This document shows, piece by piece, positions 1-8,689 of a DNA stretch of 61,593 nucleotides. Source of the DNA: Pseudoxanthomonas sp. Root65 (GTDB lineage Bacteria > Pseudomonadota > Gammaproteobacteria > Xanthomonadales > Xanthomonadaceae); contig NZ_LMHA01000003.1 in assembly GCF_001427635.1 (NCBI RefSeq), positions 373,195 through 434,787 on the forward strand, given 5' to 3'. Position numbers and translations under genes: made by a program. Under the pieces are notes generated by a model. The model searched no databases. It was not told the DNA's origin and saw only the letters and a list, made by a program, of their open reading frames with translations. Numbering within the stretch: position 1 is the stretch's first letter; the number at the start of each line of letters is the position of its first letter.

Positions 1-2042
1 AGCTGGTTGGCCTGGCGGGCGGATTCGGCGTTCTGGCGCACGGTGGAGGTCAGTTCCTCCATCGACGCGGCGGTTTCTTCGAGGTTCGCCGCCTGCTGTT
101 CGGTGCGGCGGGACAGGTCGGCGTTGCCGCTGGCGATTTCGCCGGCCGCGGTGTTGATGGAACCGGAGGCTTCCTGGATGCGGCCGACGATGTCGGTCAG
201 CTGCGCGACGGTGGCGTTGGCGTCGTCGCGCATCGTGGCGAACACGCCATGGAAGTCGCCTTCCATCCGTGCGGTCAGGTCGCCCTTGGACAGGGACTGC
301 AGCACACCGGACACGGCCTCCACGCTGCCGGAGATCGTCGCCAGCAGGCCGTTGACCTGCTGCGCCAGCGTCAGCAGGAAGCCCTGCTTGCCGGTCTCCG
401 TGATGCGGCCGCTGAGATCGCCCTGCACGGCGGATTGCACGATGCGGGTGACCTCCTGTTCGACCATCACTTCGTTGGTGCGGTCCGCCCATTCGACCAC
501 GTAGCCGATGCGCTGGCCTTCGCCGTCGGTCACCGGGTTGATGATCAGCTGCATGATGCGGCCACCCACGCTGATCTGCGCACGGTGCGTGCCCTGCAGC
601 TGCGCCAGCATGCGCGACTGGTGCTCGGGCTTCTTGTGGAAGATGTCGATGCTGCTGCCCACCACCGTGCGCACGTCGAAGGCGGGCAGGTCGCGGCGCA
701 GGTCCTGTTCCACGTCGGTCAGCATCTTCATCAGCGGGCGGTTGGCGTAGACGATGGTGCGATCGGCATCGGCGATCATGACGTTGGTGGTGACGTCTTC
801 CAGCGCGGTACGGATGCGCAGGCTTTCCTTCGCCACCACGGCGTCGCGTTCGATGCGCTCGCGCAGGTTCGCCTGCATGCTGCGCATCGCCTTCATCAGT
901 GTGCCGATCTCGTCGCTGCGCGCGGCATCGATCTCGCTGTCGAGCTTGCCGCGGGCGATGTCGTCGGCCACGCGCACCGCGTCGGCCAGCGGCCGGGCGA
1001 CCTGGCGGCGCAGCAGCCAGAACACCGCGCCGCACAGCAGCGCCGCGCCGAGCGCGCCCACCATCACCACGGTCCACAGCACGGCGCGCGCTTCCTGCAT
1101 CAGCACGGCGCGCGGCACCACCACGCCCAGTGCGAAGCGTTCCTGCGCGTCACCGATCTGCAGCGGCACGTAGGCCTCCATCACCGATTCGCCGGTGGCA
1201 TCGGTGGCTTCGCGGAAGACGGATTCGCCGCTGGCGATCTGCTTCATCACGTCGGTCGCCTGCGCGCCGGCGAACGGCTTGCCGACCGAGGCGGCATTCT
1301 GGTCGGCCATGACCACGCCGGCCGGCGTCAGCAGGCGGACGAAGCCGGCGTCCATCGGGGTGAGCTTGGCGATGCGCTCCTGCAGCGACTGCAGGGCGAA
1401 GTCGACCGTCATGACGCCGAGGTAGGTGCCGTTGTCCAGTACCGGGGTGGACAGGGTCGTCATCAGCACGTCCTTGCCGGCGATCTTGTAGACGTAGGGT
1501 TCGGCGACCACCGCCCGCTTGAGCTCGCGCGGACGCAGGTACCAGTCGCCGGCTCCGGGCACCTCGTAGTCGCGCAGCGCCTCCTGCAACGGGACGCCGT
1601 CGGCCCAGGCCCAGTAGCTCATGAAGCGGCCGGTGTCGTCGTGGCCTTCGGCGGATACGTATTCCGTGTCCTTGCCGTCGAAGGCGTCTGGTTCCCACAG
1701 CGTGCCGACGCCCACCCATTCCGGATGCGCTTCCAGCTGGCGCTTGAAGATGGCGCTGGCGGTGCTGCGGCTGAGGCCGTCGCCGGCGCGCTGTGCGAGC
1801 AAGGCATCGGCCAGCGCCGCGTTGGTGTCGAAGGCGCCGGTCAGTTCGCCGGCGATGCGCTGCGCTTCGAGGTTGGCCAGCCCTTCCATCGTGGTGCGCG
1901 CGCCGGCCAACAGGGACTGGCTGCTGCGCAGGTAGCTGGCGGCCGCGGCGACGCCGAAGGCGAGCAGGGCGACGATGGCGGTGCCGTACATCACGCGGGT
2001 GGCGATGCTGCGGGAGGAGAAACGCGAAGAAGCGGAAGACAT
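1..2042 (-). CDS. Methyl-accepting chemotaxis protein, dCache-HAMP-PAS type (3' end outside window)
   Basis: Transmembrane chemoreceptor that would pass periplasmic ligand signals to CheA/CheW. About 680 codons lie in the window and the reading frame is still open at base 1, so the signalling tip and C-terminus are missing. Visible in order: a first membrane helix at about residues 17-39, a large periplasmic region fitting a double Cache sensor, a second helix near 318-342, a HAMP segment, a PAS-like domain from about 400 to 520, and the start of the methylation/signalling helices, including the motif [19 protein letters not shown]. The ATG at 2042 gives a short basic N-terminus before the first helix. 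A good σ28 promoter lies about 85 nt upstream. The cytoplasmic PAS suggests a second, perhaps redox or small-molecule, input. The ligand is unknown. Confidence 0.93.
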   Translation of the reverse strand, partial: MSSASSRFSSRSIATRVMYGTAIVALLAFGVAAAASYLRSSQSLLAGARTTMEGLANLEAQRIAGELTGAFDTNAALADALLAQRAGDGLSRSTASAIFKRQLEAHPEWVGVGTLWEPDAFDGKDTEYVSAEGHDDTGRFMSYWAWADGVPLQEALRDYEVPGAGDWYLRPRELKRAVVAEPYVYKIAGKDVLMTTLSTPVLDNGTYLGVMTVDFALQSLQERIAKLTPMDAGFVRLLTPAGVVMADQNAASVGKPFAGAQATDVMKQIASGESVFREATDATGESVMEAYVPLQIGDAQERFALGVVVPRAVLMQEARAVLWTVVMVGALGAALLCGAVFWLLRRQVARPLADAVRVADDIARGKLDSEIDAARSDEIGTLMKAMRSMQANLRERIERDAVVAKESLRIRTALEDVTTNVMIADADRTIVYANRPLMKMLTDVEQDLRRDLPAFDVRTVVGSSIDIFHKKPEHQSRMLAQLQGTHRAQISVGGRIMQLIINPVTDGEGQRIGYVVEWADRTNEVMVEQEVTRIVQSAVQGDLSGRITETGKQGFLLTLAQQVNGLLATISGSVEAVSGVLQSLSKGDLTARMEGDFHGVFATMRDDANATVAQLTDIVGRIQEASGSINTAAGEIASGNADLSRRTEQQAANLEETAASMEELTSTVRQNAESARQANQ

Positions 2043-2125
2043 GGTGACCTCGTCTGCAGAGTGGCGACGTCTGCAGCGAGGGTGCGCCGGGGCCGGCGTC
2101 CGGTAGTGCAGTCGTGTTACGACAG

Positions 2126-2152
2126 CTATCGGCGGCGTCGCGGGGCGATTGA
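2126..2152 (-). promoter_or_regulatory. σ28 (FliA) promoter of the first chemoreceptor gene
   Basis: Read on the minus strand: TCAA, 15 nt, GCCGATAG. This fits the flagellar sigma consensus TAAA-N15-GCCGATAA and lies about 85 nt before the chemoreceptor start at 2042. Confidence 0.7.
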
Positions 2153-2202
2153 GCACGGGAAGGCCGATGCCCGACAAACGGCGGCCGGAATGGCGACGCC
2201 GG

Positions 2203-2982
2203 TCACGCTGCGCCGCGTTCGCGGGCGCTGCGCTGGCGCTCCAGGCGGAAGATGTAGCGCTGGATCAGTGCGTCGCCACCGCGCGGCATGTCGGTGAACT
2301 GGCAGCCGGCGCGCCAGCTTTCACTGCCGTTCTGGTTGAGTTGCCGGTGCAGGCTCTTGACCATCAGGCGCACGCACAGCGGGCCACTGTCGGGCAGGTG
2401 CAGCAGGCTGCCGGGGAATTCCTTGTACGGCTTCAGTGCGGGCTCTTCGGCCTGCACTGCCAGCGCCACGCCGCCGCCGCTGATGTCCAGCACGCGATAC
2501 CTGCGGTAGGTGGTCTCGCCATCGGGCTGGCGCTCGGCGATGGCGCAGTCCATCGGCTGGGTCACGGGTACCTGCAGGCGGTAGAACTCACGACGCTGCA
2601 GGCGCAGGACGCAGTCCGGCAACGCCGCGCGGAAGGCGACCTGGCCGTCCTTCTGCACGCGCTGCAGGTCGTAGAGCTTGAACTGCACGTGGATGCGGTC
2701 CAGCCGCGACACGCAGGTGACGTGGCTGGCCTCCTCGATGCTCCGGTTCACGGCGTCCGAGGCGCTGCCGTCGATCAGCACCCCTTCGTCGTCGTCCAGC
2801 ACTTCGACCACGGACGTCGGAAAGGTGTGGTTGCGGGGCATGGCACAACCGCTGACCAGCGCGCGCTTGTCGATCAACGACTGCAGGATCTGGCGCACGG
2901 CGGGCGCGCCATGCACAAGGTATTTTTCTTCCTCGTCGTACCTGACGGGATCGGCCAGAGGGGCGTCGCTGGACTCGGTCAT
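2203..2982 (-). CDS. ycgR: YcgR-like flagellar brake protein with PilZ domain
   Basis: 259 aa. The N-terminal half fits the YcgR_N domain and the C-terminal half is a PilZ domain. The c-di-GMP binding signature is intact: RREFYR (RxxxR) followed by DISGGGV (D/NxSxxG). In enterobacteria c-di-GMP-loaded YcgR binds the flagellar rotor or stator and slows the motor; a similar role is inferred here from the domain layout and the flagellar setting. The ATG at 2982 is preferred over upstream in-frame starts because the protein then begins at the usual YcgR_N position and the σ28 promoter at 3023-3049 lies directly upstream. Stand-alone gene between a chemoreceptor and a divergent peptidase gene. Confidence 0.9.
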   Translation of the reverse strand: MTESSDAPLADPVRYDEEEKYLVHGAPAVRQILQSLIDKRALVSGCAMPRNHTFPTSVVEVLDDDEGVLIDGSASDAVNRSIEEASHVTCVSRLDRIHVQFKLYDLQRVQKDGQVAFRAALPDCVLRLQRREFYRLQVPVTQPMDCAIAERQPDGETTYRRYRVLDISGGGVALAVQAEEPALKPYKEFPGSLLHLPDSGPLCVRLMVKSLHRQLNQNGSESWRAGCQFTDMPRGGDALIQRYIFRLERQRSARERGAA

Positions 2983-3431
2983 GCGGAGCGGAAGCGTCAG
3001 GGCAGGGAAGGCGTCACAGGCTGTATCGGCGTGTGTCACAAACTCTTTAGGCGATGTCTCCGCCGGCCCGGCGGGGGACAGGCTGGCCCGCGCAGCACGA
3101 CGTACACGGATGTAGCCGACCGACGGTCCTGTCAAATCACATTTAGCGAACACGGTGCGGGCGCACTCTGCTGGACACAGCCGGGACAGCGTGGCCATCA
3201 CGGCGGCGATTCCCGGACGCGCGCGAGACCGCGCTGCTGGCCGACATGCGATGCACCGCACGCACCGCCGCCTCCATCTGCGATCCCCCGCGGCCATATG
3301 GCCTGCGCTTGTCTGCGCGCCCGCAACGGCGCGCCGCCGCGGGCGCCGCTGACCGCGACGCCGGACGCGTTCCTCACTGACGGGCGGTGCGGTGTTGCTC
3401 GGGCTGTCGTGGCCCAGGGAAGGAGAACAGC
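2983..3431. other. Intergenic region between divergent ycgR and peptidase gene
   Basis: 449 bp without a convincing gene. It holds the ycgR σ28 promoter and a Shine-Dalgarno-like AAGGAG just before the plus-strand ATG at 3432. I see no other clear element. Open frames here are extensions or shadows in GC-rich sequence. Confidence 0.6.
3023..3049 (-). promoter_or_regulatory. σ28 (FliA) promoter of ycgR
   Basis: Minus strand reads TAAA, 15 nt, GCCGATAC, an almost perfect FliA promoter. The -10 ends about 40 nt from the ycgR ATG. This places the c-di-GMP brake in the late flagellar regulon. Confidence 0.85.
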
Positions 3432-5054
3432 ATGTCTGCGAATCCGAATGTGCGCTGGGGCGGAGTGCTGCGGCGGTATCTGGTCTGTCTGGTAGTGGCC
3501 TGTGCGGCGGTTTCCTCGCCTGCATGGGCGGACGAGATCGAACAGGGAGTACTGCTGCTGCGCTGGGGCGATGCCCGACCGGCGGGGCTCGGGCAACCCG
3601 TGCTTCCGCCCCGTTTCAAGGCCTGGCTGGAAGCAGGGCCGGGCACACGCCATCGACTCGACATCGCCCAGGCCACGCGCGCGGCAGGGGACCTGTACGC
3701 GCTGGCGAACCGCCGTGTCGCGGTATCGCATGTCGTCGCAAAGGGCGGGGGACGGCAGGTCATCGATGCCATCGTGCCGACGGATCGCGTGTCGCACCCA
3801 GCCCCCGTGGCGGGCGACGATGGCCGTCCCCGACTGTCGGCGCCTGTCCATGGCAGCACGCGCTGGATCACGCTGATGTGCCGGTTCGCCGATGTGGCGA
3901 CGGAACCGAAGTCGCGCGACTTCTTCCAGTCCCAGTACGGCAATGCCCCCGGGCAACTGGGCCACTACTGGTCGCGGGTGTCGCGGGGCGCCATCGACCT
4001 GGCCGGTAGTCAGGCGCATGGCTGGTATGCACTGCCGCGCCCGCGCAGCGCCTATACGGGCACGCAGGCCGACCTGTCGCTGCTGTTCGCCGACTGCACC
4101 GCCGCTGCGGATGCGGAGGTGGATTTCACCGGCGTCATCGGCGTCAACCTGATGTTCAACGGTGAGCTGGACGGCTATGCCTGGGGTGGCGGTGCATGCG
4201 CGGTGCTCGATGGCGCCTACGGCTGCCTGCGCGCTACCTGGAATCCGCCCTGGTCGTTCTCCAACCTGGCCGCCATGGCGCATGAAATGGGCCATGGCTA
4301 CGGCCTGCCGCATTCGGACAACAGCGATGGCGACGCCGACACCTACGACAATCCTTGGGACCTGATGAGCGATGCATGGCGCCGGGCCGGCAGCGACCCG
4401 GTGTACGGGCTGCTGCCCAAGCACATCAATGCGTACCAGCGCGAACGGCTGGGATGGGTGCCGGCGACAAGCAGGCGGACGCTGCAGGCGGACGACATCG
4501 GCACGCACGAGTTCCTGCTCGAGACCGTCGATGCGCCGGGAGCGAGCGGCGTGCAGTTGCTGGTGGTGGCAGTGCCCACGCAGCCCGATCCGTTCGCGAC
4601 GGTCATCTACACGGTGGAGGCGCGCCGTCGCACCGCTCCCTACGAGTCCAACCTGCCGGGCGATGCCGTCATCATCCATGCGCTGACGCACTACGGGACC
4701 ACCCAGAGCCTGGACAGCGACGTGCCGCCGGCAACCTACTCGGCCAACGAAGGCTCGATGCTGAGACCCGGCGAACGCTTCCGCCTGCCGCAGGGACAGC
4801 ACTGGGTCGAAGTGGTGGCGGATACGGACAGCGGTTTTCGCGTACGCGTGGGGCCGGGCGCGCGGGTGATGAGTTCGCCGTTGCCGGCGCTGGTGCGCAT
4901 CGCAACCGGGACGACTTCCACGCGACCGTCGCCCGCGCCGCCCACTGGGCGGGCATCGTCGTTGGAACGGCGACCTAATGCAGAGAGACGGGCTTGCGTC
5001 GCCGCGCCGGCGATGAAGACTCCGGCTTCGCCCTGCACCGGGCATTCGCGTTGA
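3432..5054 (+). CDS. Secreted zinc metalloprotease with metzincin motif (M6-like)
   Basis: 540 aa, probably exported: a basic N-terminus and hydrophobic stretch end in a likely signal-peptidase site (SSPAWA-DE). Residues 284-295 read HEMGHGYGLPHS, matching the metzincin pattern HExxHxxGxxH (three zinc-binding His plus catalytic Glu). A following DLMSD could be the Met-turn. The overall form resembles M6-type (immune inhibitor A-like) secreted peptidases, but the exact family was not tested. The start is supported by AAGGAG 6-12 nt upstream. The last 70 residues are Pro/Arg/Ala-rich and unlike the rest; a 3' frameshift or a disordered tail are both possible. No partner gene is visible, and function beyond extracellular proteolysis is inferred. 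Confidence 0.8.
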   Translation: MSANPNVRWGGVLRRYLVCLVVACAAVSSPAWADEIEQGVLLLRWGDARPAGLGQPVLPPRFKAWLEAGPGTRHRLDIAQATRAAGDLYALANRRVAVSHVVAKGGGRQVIDAIVPTDRVSHPAPVAGDDGRPRLSAPVHGSTRWITLMCRFADVATEPKSRDFFQSQYGNAPGQLGHYWSRVSRGAIDLAGSQAHGWYALPRPRSAYTGTQADLSLLFADCTAAADAEVDFTGVIGVNLMFNGELDGYAWGGGACAVLDGAYGCLRATWNPPWSFSNLAAMAHEMGHGYGLPHSDNSDGDADTYDNPWDLMSDAWRRAGSDPVYGLLPKHINAYQRERLGWVPATSRRTLQADDIGTHEFLLETVDAPGASGVQLLVVAVPTQPDPFATVIYTVEARRRTAPYESNLPGDAVIIHALTHYGTTQSLDSDVPPATYSANEGSMLRPGERFRLPQGQHWVEVVADTDSGFRVRVGPGARVMSSPLPALVRIATGTTSTRPSPAPPTGRASSLERRPNAERRACVAAPAMKTPASPCTGHSR

Positions 5055-5175
5055 AGGGCGCGTGTGCGGCCGCATGACATCCGCCCAGCGTCATCACGAC
5101 AGGGTCCGGTCCGGCAGGTAAGTTGCTTTCGATAGCCACCCGCCACTGTACGATCCCGCGATCTCTCGGCCGCCG

Positions 5176-5907
5176 CTATCCCATCAGCAGGGCGAAGCCG
5201 AACAGCGTCCAGTCGTTGAGCACGTGCGCGCCGGTGGAGACCCACAGGTTGCGCGATAACAGGTACGCCAGGCTCAGCACCAGGCGGGCCGTGCCGATGA
5301 TCACCAGGCACTGCACCAGGTCCCACTGGTAGGTCGGCAGGTGTACCAGCGCGAACGGGATGGCCGACAGCAGCCACGCCAGCACCAGGGCGGTGCGTCG
5401 CTGCAGCTTCATGCGGGTATGCAACCACCACAGCAGGGCGAGGAAGGGCAGGATGGTCAGCAGCTCCTCGCCCAGCAGCTGCGGCACCATCGCCGCGAAG
5501 GCCATGACACGGGTGGCCGTATCCGCTTCGCCCATCGATTTGAACGCGGGGTTGGCCGACGCGTGATCCAGGCCGCTCAGCAGCAGGCCGACCAGCAGGG
5601 TGACCACCAGGTTCAATGCGGCAATGCCGACCATCAACAGCAGGTCGCGGCCGCTGAGTCGATGGAATAGCGCCGTCCATGCGTGGCCGGTGACCAGCGC
5701 CAGCGCGCCCAGCGGCACCAGGCAGAACAGCAGCACCGGGATCCACATGCCCCATGGCTGCGGAGGGCGCGTCCACGGCGACACCAGCAGCCAGAACGCC
5801 ACCGCCACGCCGGCCAGCACCACGAGCCACTGCAGCCCCGAAAGGCTGACCGGTGTGCCGGCATAGAAGGGGAAGTCGGGACGATCCTGCGAACCGGGAG
5901 AATGCAT
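5176..5907 (-). CDS. CPBP family intramembrane metalloprotease-like protein
   Basis: 243 aa with about six hydrophobic membrane segments. Conserved CPBP (Abi/CAAX protease-like) features are a GEE pair near residues 140-145, FALVHL (motif FxxxH) and HVLND (HxxxN/D). The first motif reads EELLTI and lacks the usual EExxxR arginine, so activity may differ or motif 1 may be shifted. The ATG at 5907 was chosen because further upstream codons have no signal or membrane character. Family members cleave prenylated or peptide substrates or serve in immunity and envelope functions; the substrate here is unknown. Unlinked to motility genes. Confidence 0.75.
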   Translation of the reverse strand: MHSPGSQDRPDFPFYAGTPVSLSGLQWLVVLAGVAVAFWLLVSPWTRPPQPWGMWIPVLLFCLVPLGALALVTGHAWTALFHRLSGRDLLLMVGIAALNLVVTLLVGLLLSGLDHASANPAFKSMGEADTATRVMAFAAMVPQLLGEELLTILPFLALLWWLHTRMKLQRRTALVLAWLLSAIPFALVHLPTYQWDLVQCLVIIGTARLVLSLAYLLSRNLWVSTGAHVLNDWTLFGFALLMG

Positions 5908-6002
5908 GAGCGACTCCGGAAGCGAGCGGCTGCATTTAAGCACGCGGCCGTGCAATATGTGACACGAGCTGACGCTCGTGCCATCCCGACAAGGACACCG
6001 CG

Positions 6003-7016
6003 ATGATCCGGACCCCACTGTGCGCATGGCTGGTACTGGCGCTGCTTTCCTTCGGCGCGCAGGCCACGCCGTCATGGGGCGCGAAGACCTCCCGTCCCGC
6101 CGGCACGCCGCCGGCCGCGCTCAACCCCGGCGAATGGGTGTGGGGCGGCGATGCCAAGGACATGGGACCGATGGCGGTCGTGGTCAGCCTGACCGAGCAG
6201 CGCGCCTATGTGTACCGCAACGGATTGCTGATCGCCGTCTCGACCGTCAGCAGCGGCAAGCCGGGCCATGAAACACCCACGGGTGTGTTCACCATCCTGC
6301 AGAAGGACAAGGATCACCACTCCAGCAAGTACAACAACGCGCCGATGCCGTACCAGTAGCGGTTGACCTGGGATGGCGTGGCCCTGCATGCCGGCGGCTT
6401 GCCCGGCTACCCGGAATCGCATGGCTGCGTGCACCTGCCCACCGAGTTCGCCCGCCTGCTGTTCGATGCCACCACCATGGGCATGGTGGTGGTGGTCGCG
6501 AAGGAAGGGCTGGCGCCCGAGGACCTGGTGCATCCGCCGGTTGCCAGCCCGATCGATCCGAAGACCGGCGTCGAGAACGCGGGGCCGCTTCTGGGCGCGC
6601 ACGAATCGTTCCGTTGGGAACCGCAGAAGTCGCCCACCGGTCCGCTGTCGATGGTGATGAGCACGGCGGACCGTCGCCTGTTCGTCTTCCGCAACGGCAT
6701 CGAGATCGGACGGGCGCGGATCGACTTCCGCAACGGCCCCGTGCCGCAAGGTACACATGCTTACCTGGTCGCCGGGGTCACCTCGGGCCAGGCGCCGACG
6801 TGGCGGCGAATCGGTATTCCCGGCCGCGAGGACGAAGCCGGCCAGGACGTCACGTCGCAGGACGTGGCACGCGTGGTGGTGCCACCCGACTTCACCGCGG
6901 CGGTCTCGCCGCTGCTGCAGCCGGGCGCGGTGCTGTTGCAGACCGACCTGCATGTGCTGCCGGAGACCACCGGGCAGGCGCTGCAGGTGCTCAATGCGGA
7001 TGTGCCGGCGCTGTAG
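6003..7016 (+). pseudogene. L,D-transpeptidase (YkuD family) interrupted by an in-frame amber codon
   Basis: Periplasmic peptidoglycan cross-linking enzyme. A signal peptide (MIRTPLCAWLVLALLSFGAQA) is followed by a YkuD domain. The frame stops at a TAG at 6357-6359, after PYQ, and then continues unbroken to 7016. The catalytic motif SHGCVHLP and a further YkuD-like segment lie after the stop. In relatives the region reads PYMQRLTWDG, so a Gln codon (CAG) probably became TAG. The 118-residue upstream product would lack the catalytic Cys. Either a recent nonsense mutation, a base-call error, or suppression of the codon; nothing in the sequence supports recoding. An AAGGA-type RBS precedes the start. 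Confidence 0.82.
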
Positions 7017-7183
7017 ACATTCCCATCGGAGTGATCTTCACGCCACCGCGTCTGCCATGCAGCGATGCTCCGCCGACCCGTCCTTTCTTCATTGGTTGGC
7101 GGGCGAGAAGACCCGATTTTCGCAAGATCATCGTTGTCCCGCTTCCCTCACGGCCACGCTCGAATCCCACCAGGAGAACCGTC

Positions 7184-7942
7184 ATGCGTCCGCAGCCTCT
7201 CGCCGTTTCCCTTGTCGCAACGCTTGCCATGTCCTTCGCCGCGTCCGCCCAGACCCCGCCCGATGTCGAAGACCTGGTCGGTGCGCGCGGTGCCGGCGGT
7301 GAAACCCAGCTGCAGTCGCGCGGCTACGAGCAGCGCGATTCCAACACCGTGCGCGACCAGCGCTTCACCTTCTGGTGGAATGCCAAGCGGAGCCAGTGCA
7401 TTTCCGTGTCGACCATGGACGGGCGTTATGCCTCGATCCAGTCGGTGCCAGCCGCCAACTGCGGTGCATCCGGAAGTGCAGCGGGCGGCGCATCGTTGCG
7501 TCCGTCTCCGTCCAGCGAGCGCGATCCCAATTCGCTCGTGCTGGTCTGCTACGGCGCCGGCACGCGTCCGACGGTGACCAGCGAACCCGACTACCGCTGG
7601 GACGACAAGCGCAACAAGTGGCAAGAAGCCGACACCGTGCGTGCCACCACGGAAGGCTTCAACAGCGACGTGCAGATCGAACTGTACGGCGACCACGGCC
7701 GCATCCACCTGGGCGCGCCGCTGATTCCGCCGATCAACTCGCACGGCGATCATGGCTGGTGGGACCTGGACAACCTGCAGGTCGGCGCGGACCGCATCAC
7801 CGCCACCTACCGCCTCAATGGCATGAACAAGCCAAGGCTGACCGTCGACCGTCGCTCCGGTCTCATCACCATCGAAGGCGGCACCACCTTCTCCGGCCAG
7901 TGCGACATCGGCAACTACGGCGGCGGCCAGCGCCGCTTCTGA
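7184..7942 (+). CDS. Secreted hypothetical protein of Xanthomonadaceae type
   Basis: 252 aa with a clear signal peptide (MRPQPLAVSLVATLAMSFAASAQ). An N-terminal module of about 80 residues contains LVGARGAGGETQLQSRGYEQ and a WWNAKRSQC segment, a pattern I recognise from uncharacterised secreted proteins of this family. A Ser/Pro linker follows, then a second module with two cysteines (VCYG...SGQCDIG) ending in GGGQRRF. AGGAG lies 4-8 nt before the ATG. Same strand as the L,D-transpeptidase with a gap of about 167 bp, so it may be a separate unit. Function unknown; envelope location inferred. Confidence 0.72.
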   Translation: MRPQPLAVSLVATLAMSFAASAQTPPDVEDLVGARGAGGETQLQSRGYEQRDSNTVRDQRFTFWWNAKRSQCISVSTMDGRYASIQSVPAANCGASGSAAGGASLRPSPSSERDPNSLVLVCYGAGTRPTVTSEPDYRWDDKRNKWQEADTVRATTEGFNSDVQIELYGDHGRIHLGAPLIPPINSHGDHGWWDLDNLQVGADRITATYRLNGMNKPRLTVDRRSGLITIEGGTTFSGQCDIGNYGGGQRRF

Positions 7943-8011
7943 TCGCGATCGGGTAGAGCGTGTCGCCTGGCGGGCAGCGTCCGCCTGCGCTGCCATCCCA
8001 TGAAGCACACG

Positions 8012-8029
8012 ACCCGGCCTGAGCCGGGT
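8012..8029. terminator. Intrinsic-type hairpin between convergent genes
   Basis: ACCCGGC, CTGA loop, GCCGGGT: a 7-bp perfect stem between the secreted protein stop (7942) and the chemoreceptor relic stop (8066). No strong U-run on either side, so efficiency is uncertain. Confidence 0.5.
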
Positions 8030-8065
8030 AGTCTGCGTTGAACGTCACTGCGCGCGCCGACGCGC

Positions 8066-8617
8066 TCAGAACTCCTGCCACTCGCCGTCTTCGGTCACCG
8101 CAGGATCGGTCTTGCGCGGGCTGGGCTTGCGGACCACGGCCTTGGGTTTCGCTGCCGGGGCAGGCGGGACGTGCTTGCCGGTGGTGGCGGCCGCGATGGC
8201 GTGGCGCACCGGTGCGCTGATGGTGCCGTCCAGCGTGAACACCGCGACCGATTCGGCCAGCGCCCGTGCCTGGTCCGCCATCGACGTGGCCGCGGCCGAG
8301 GCTTCTTCCACCAGCGCGGCGTTCTGCTGGGTCGCCTCGTCCATGTGGGTGATGGTCTGGTTGACCTGCTCGATGCCGATCGACTGCTCCTGCGACGCCG
8401 CCGAGATCTCGGCCATGATGTGGGTGACACGCTGCACGCTGGCGACGATGTCGCCCATCGTGGTGCCGGCCTGATCCACCAGCGTCGAGCCCTCGGCCAC
8501 CTTGTCCACCGAGGCTTCGATAAACCCCTTGATCTCCTTGGCCGCATTGGCGCTGCACTGGGCGAGCGTGCGCACCTCGCTGGCCACCACGGCGAAGCCG
8601 CAGCCCTGTGGCGCCAC
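8066..8617 (-). pseudogene. 3' relic of a methyl-accepting chemotaxis protein gene
   Basis: The frame encodes only the last 180 or so residues of a chemoreceptor. It begins at the signalling tip ([12 protein letters not shown] instead of the usual [12 protein letters not shown]) and runs through the second methylation helix to a C-terminal EWQEF. No sensor, membrane or HAMP part remains; upstream the sequence passes straight into the terminator of the next chemoreceptor. Substitutions such as R to C in the tip suggest loss of constraint. The C-terminal WxxF pentapeptide resembles CheR-docking tails. Probably left by deletion within a tandem chemoreceptor array, or by mis-joining in assembly. 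Not expected to give a functional receptor. Confidence 0.75.
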
Positions 8618-8633
8618 GATCGCGGAAAAGCAG

Positions 8634-8657
8634 ACGGCCCGGACATGGCCGGGCCGT
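8634..8657 (-). terminator. Terminator hairpin after the second chemoreceptor gene
   Basis: ACGGCCCGG, 6-nt loop, CCGGGCCGT: a perfect 9-bp stem 32 nt past the stop of the chemoreceptor at 8690. The same core stem (GGCCCGG/CCGGGCC) recurs after the next chemoreceptor gene. No long U-run. Confidence 0.6.
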
Positions 8658-8689
8658 CGTTGATGCAGGAACAGATGAACGGTGGGCGG

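Noticed and set aside
249..2297. 682-codon plus-strand open frame opposite the first chemoreceptor
   Set aside because: Antisense shadow; no RBS, no recognisable domain, and the minus strand has a full dCache-HAMP-PAS receptor.
6357..6359. Pyrrolysine or programmed read-through at the amber codon of the L,D-transpeptidase
   Set aside because: No recoding signal or known read-through context, and the position aligns with an ordinary Gln; mutation or error is simpler.
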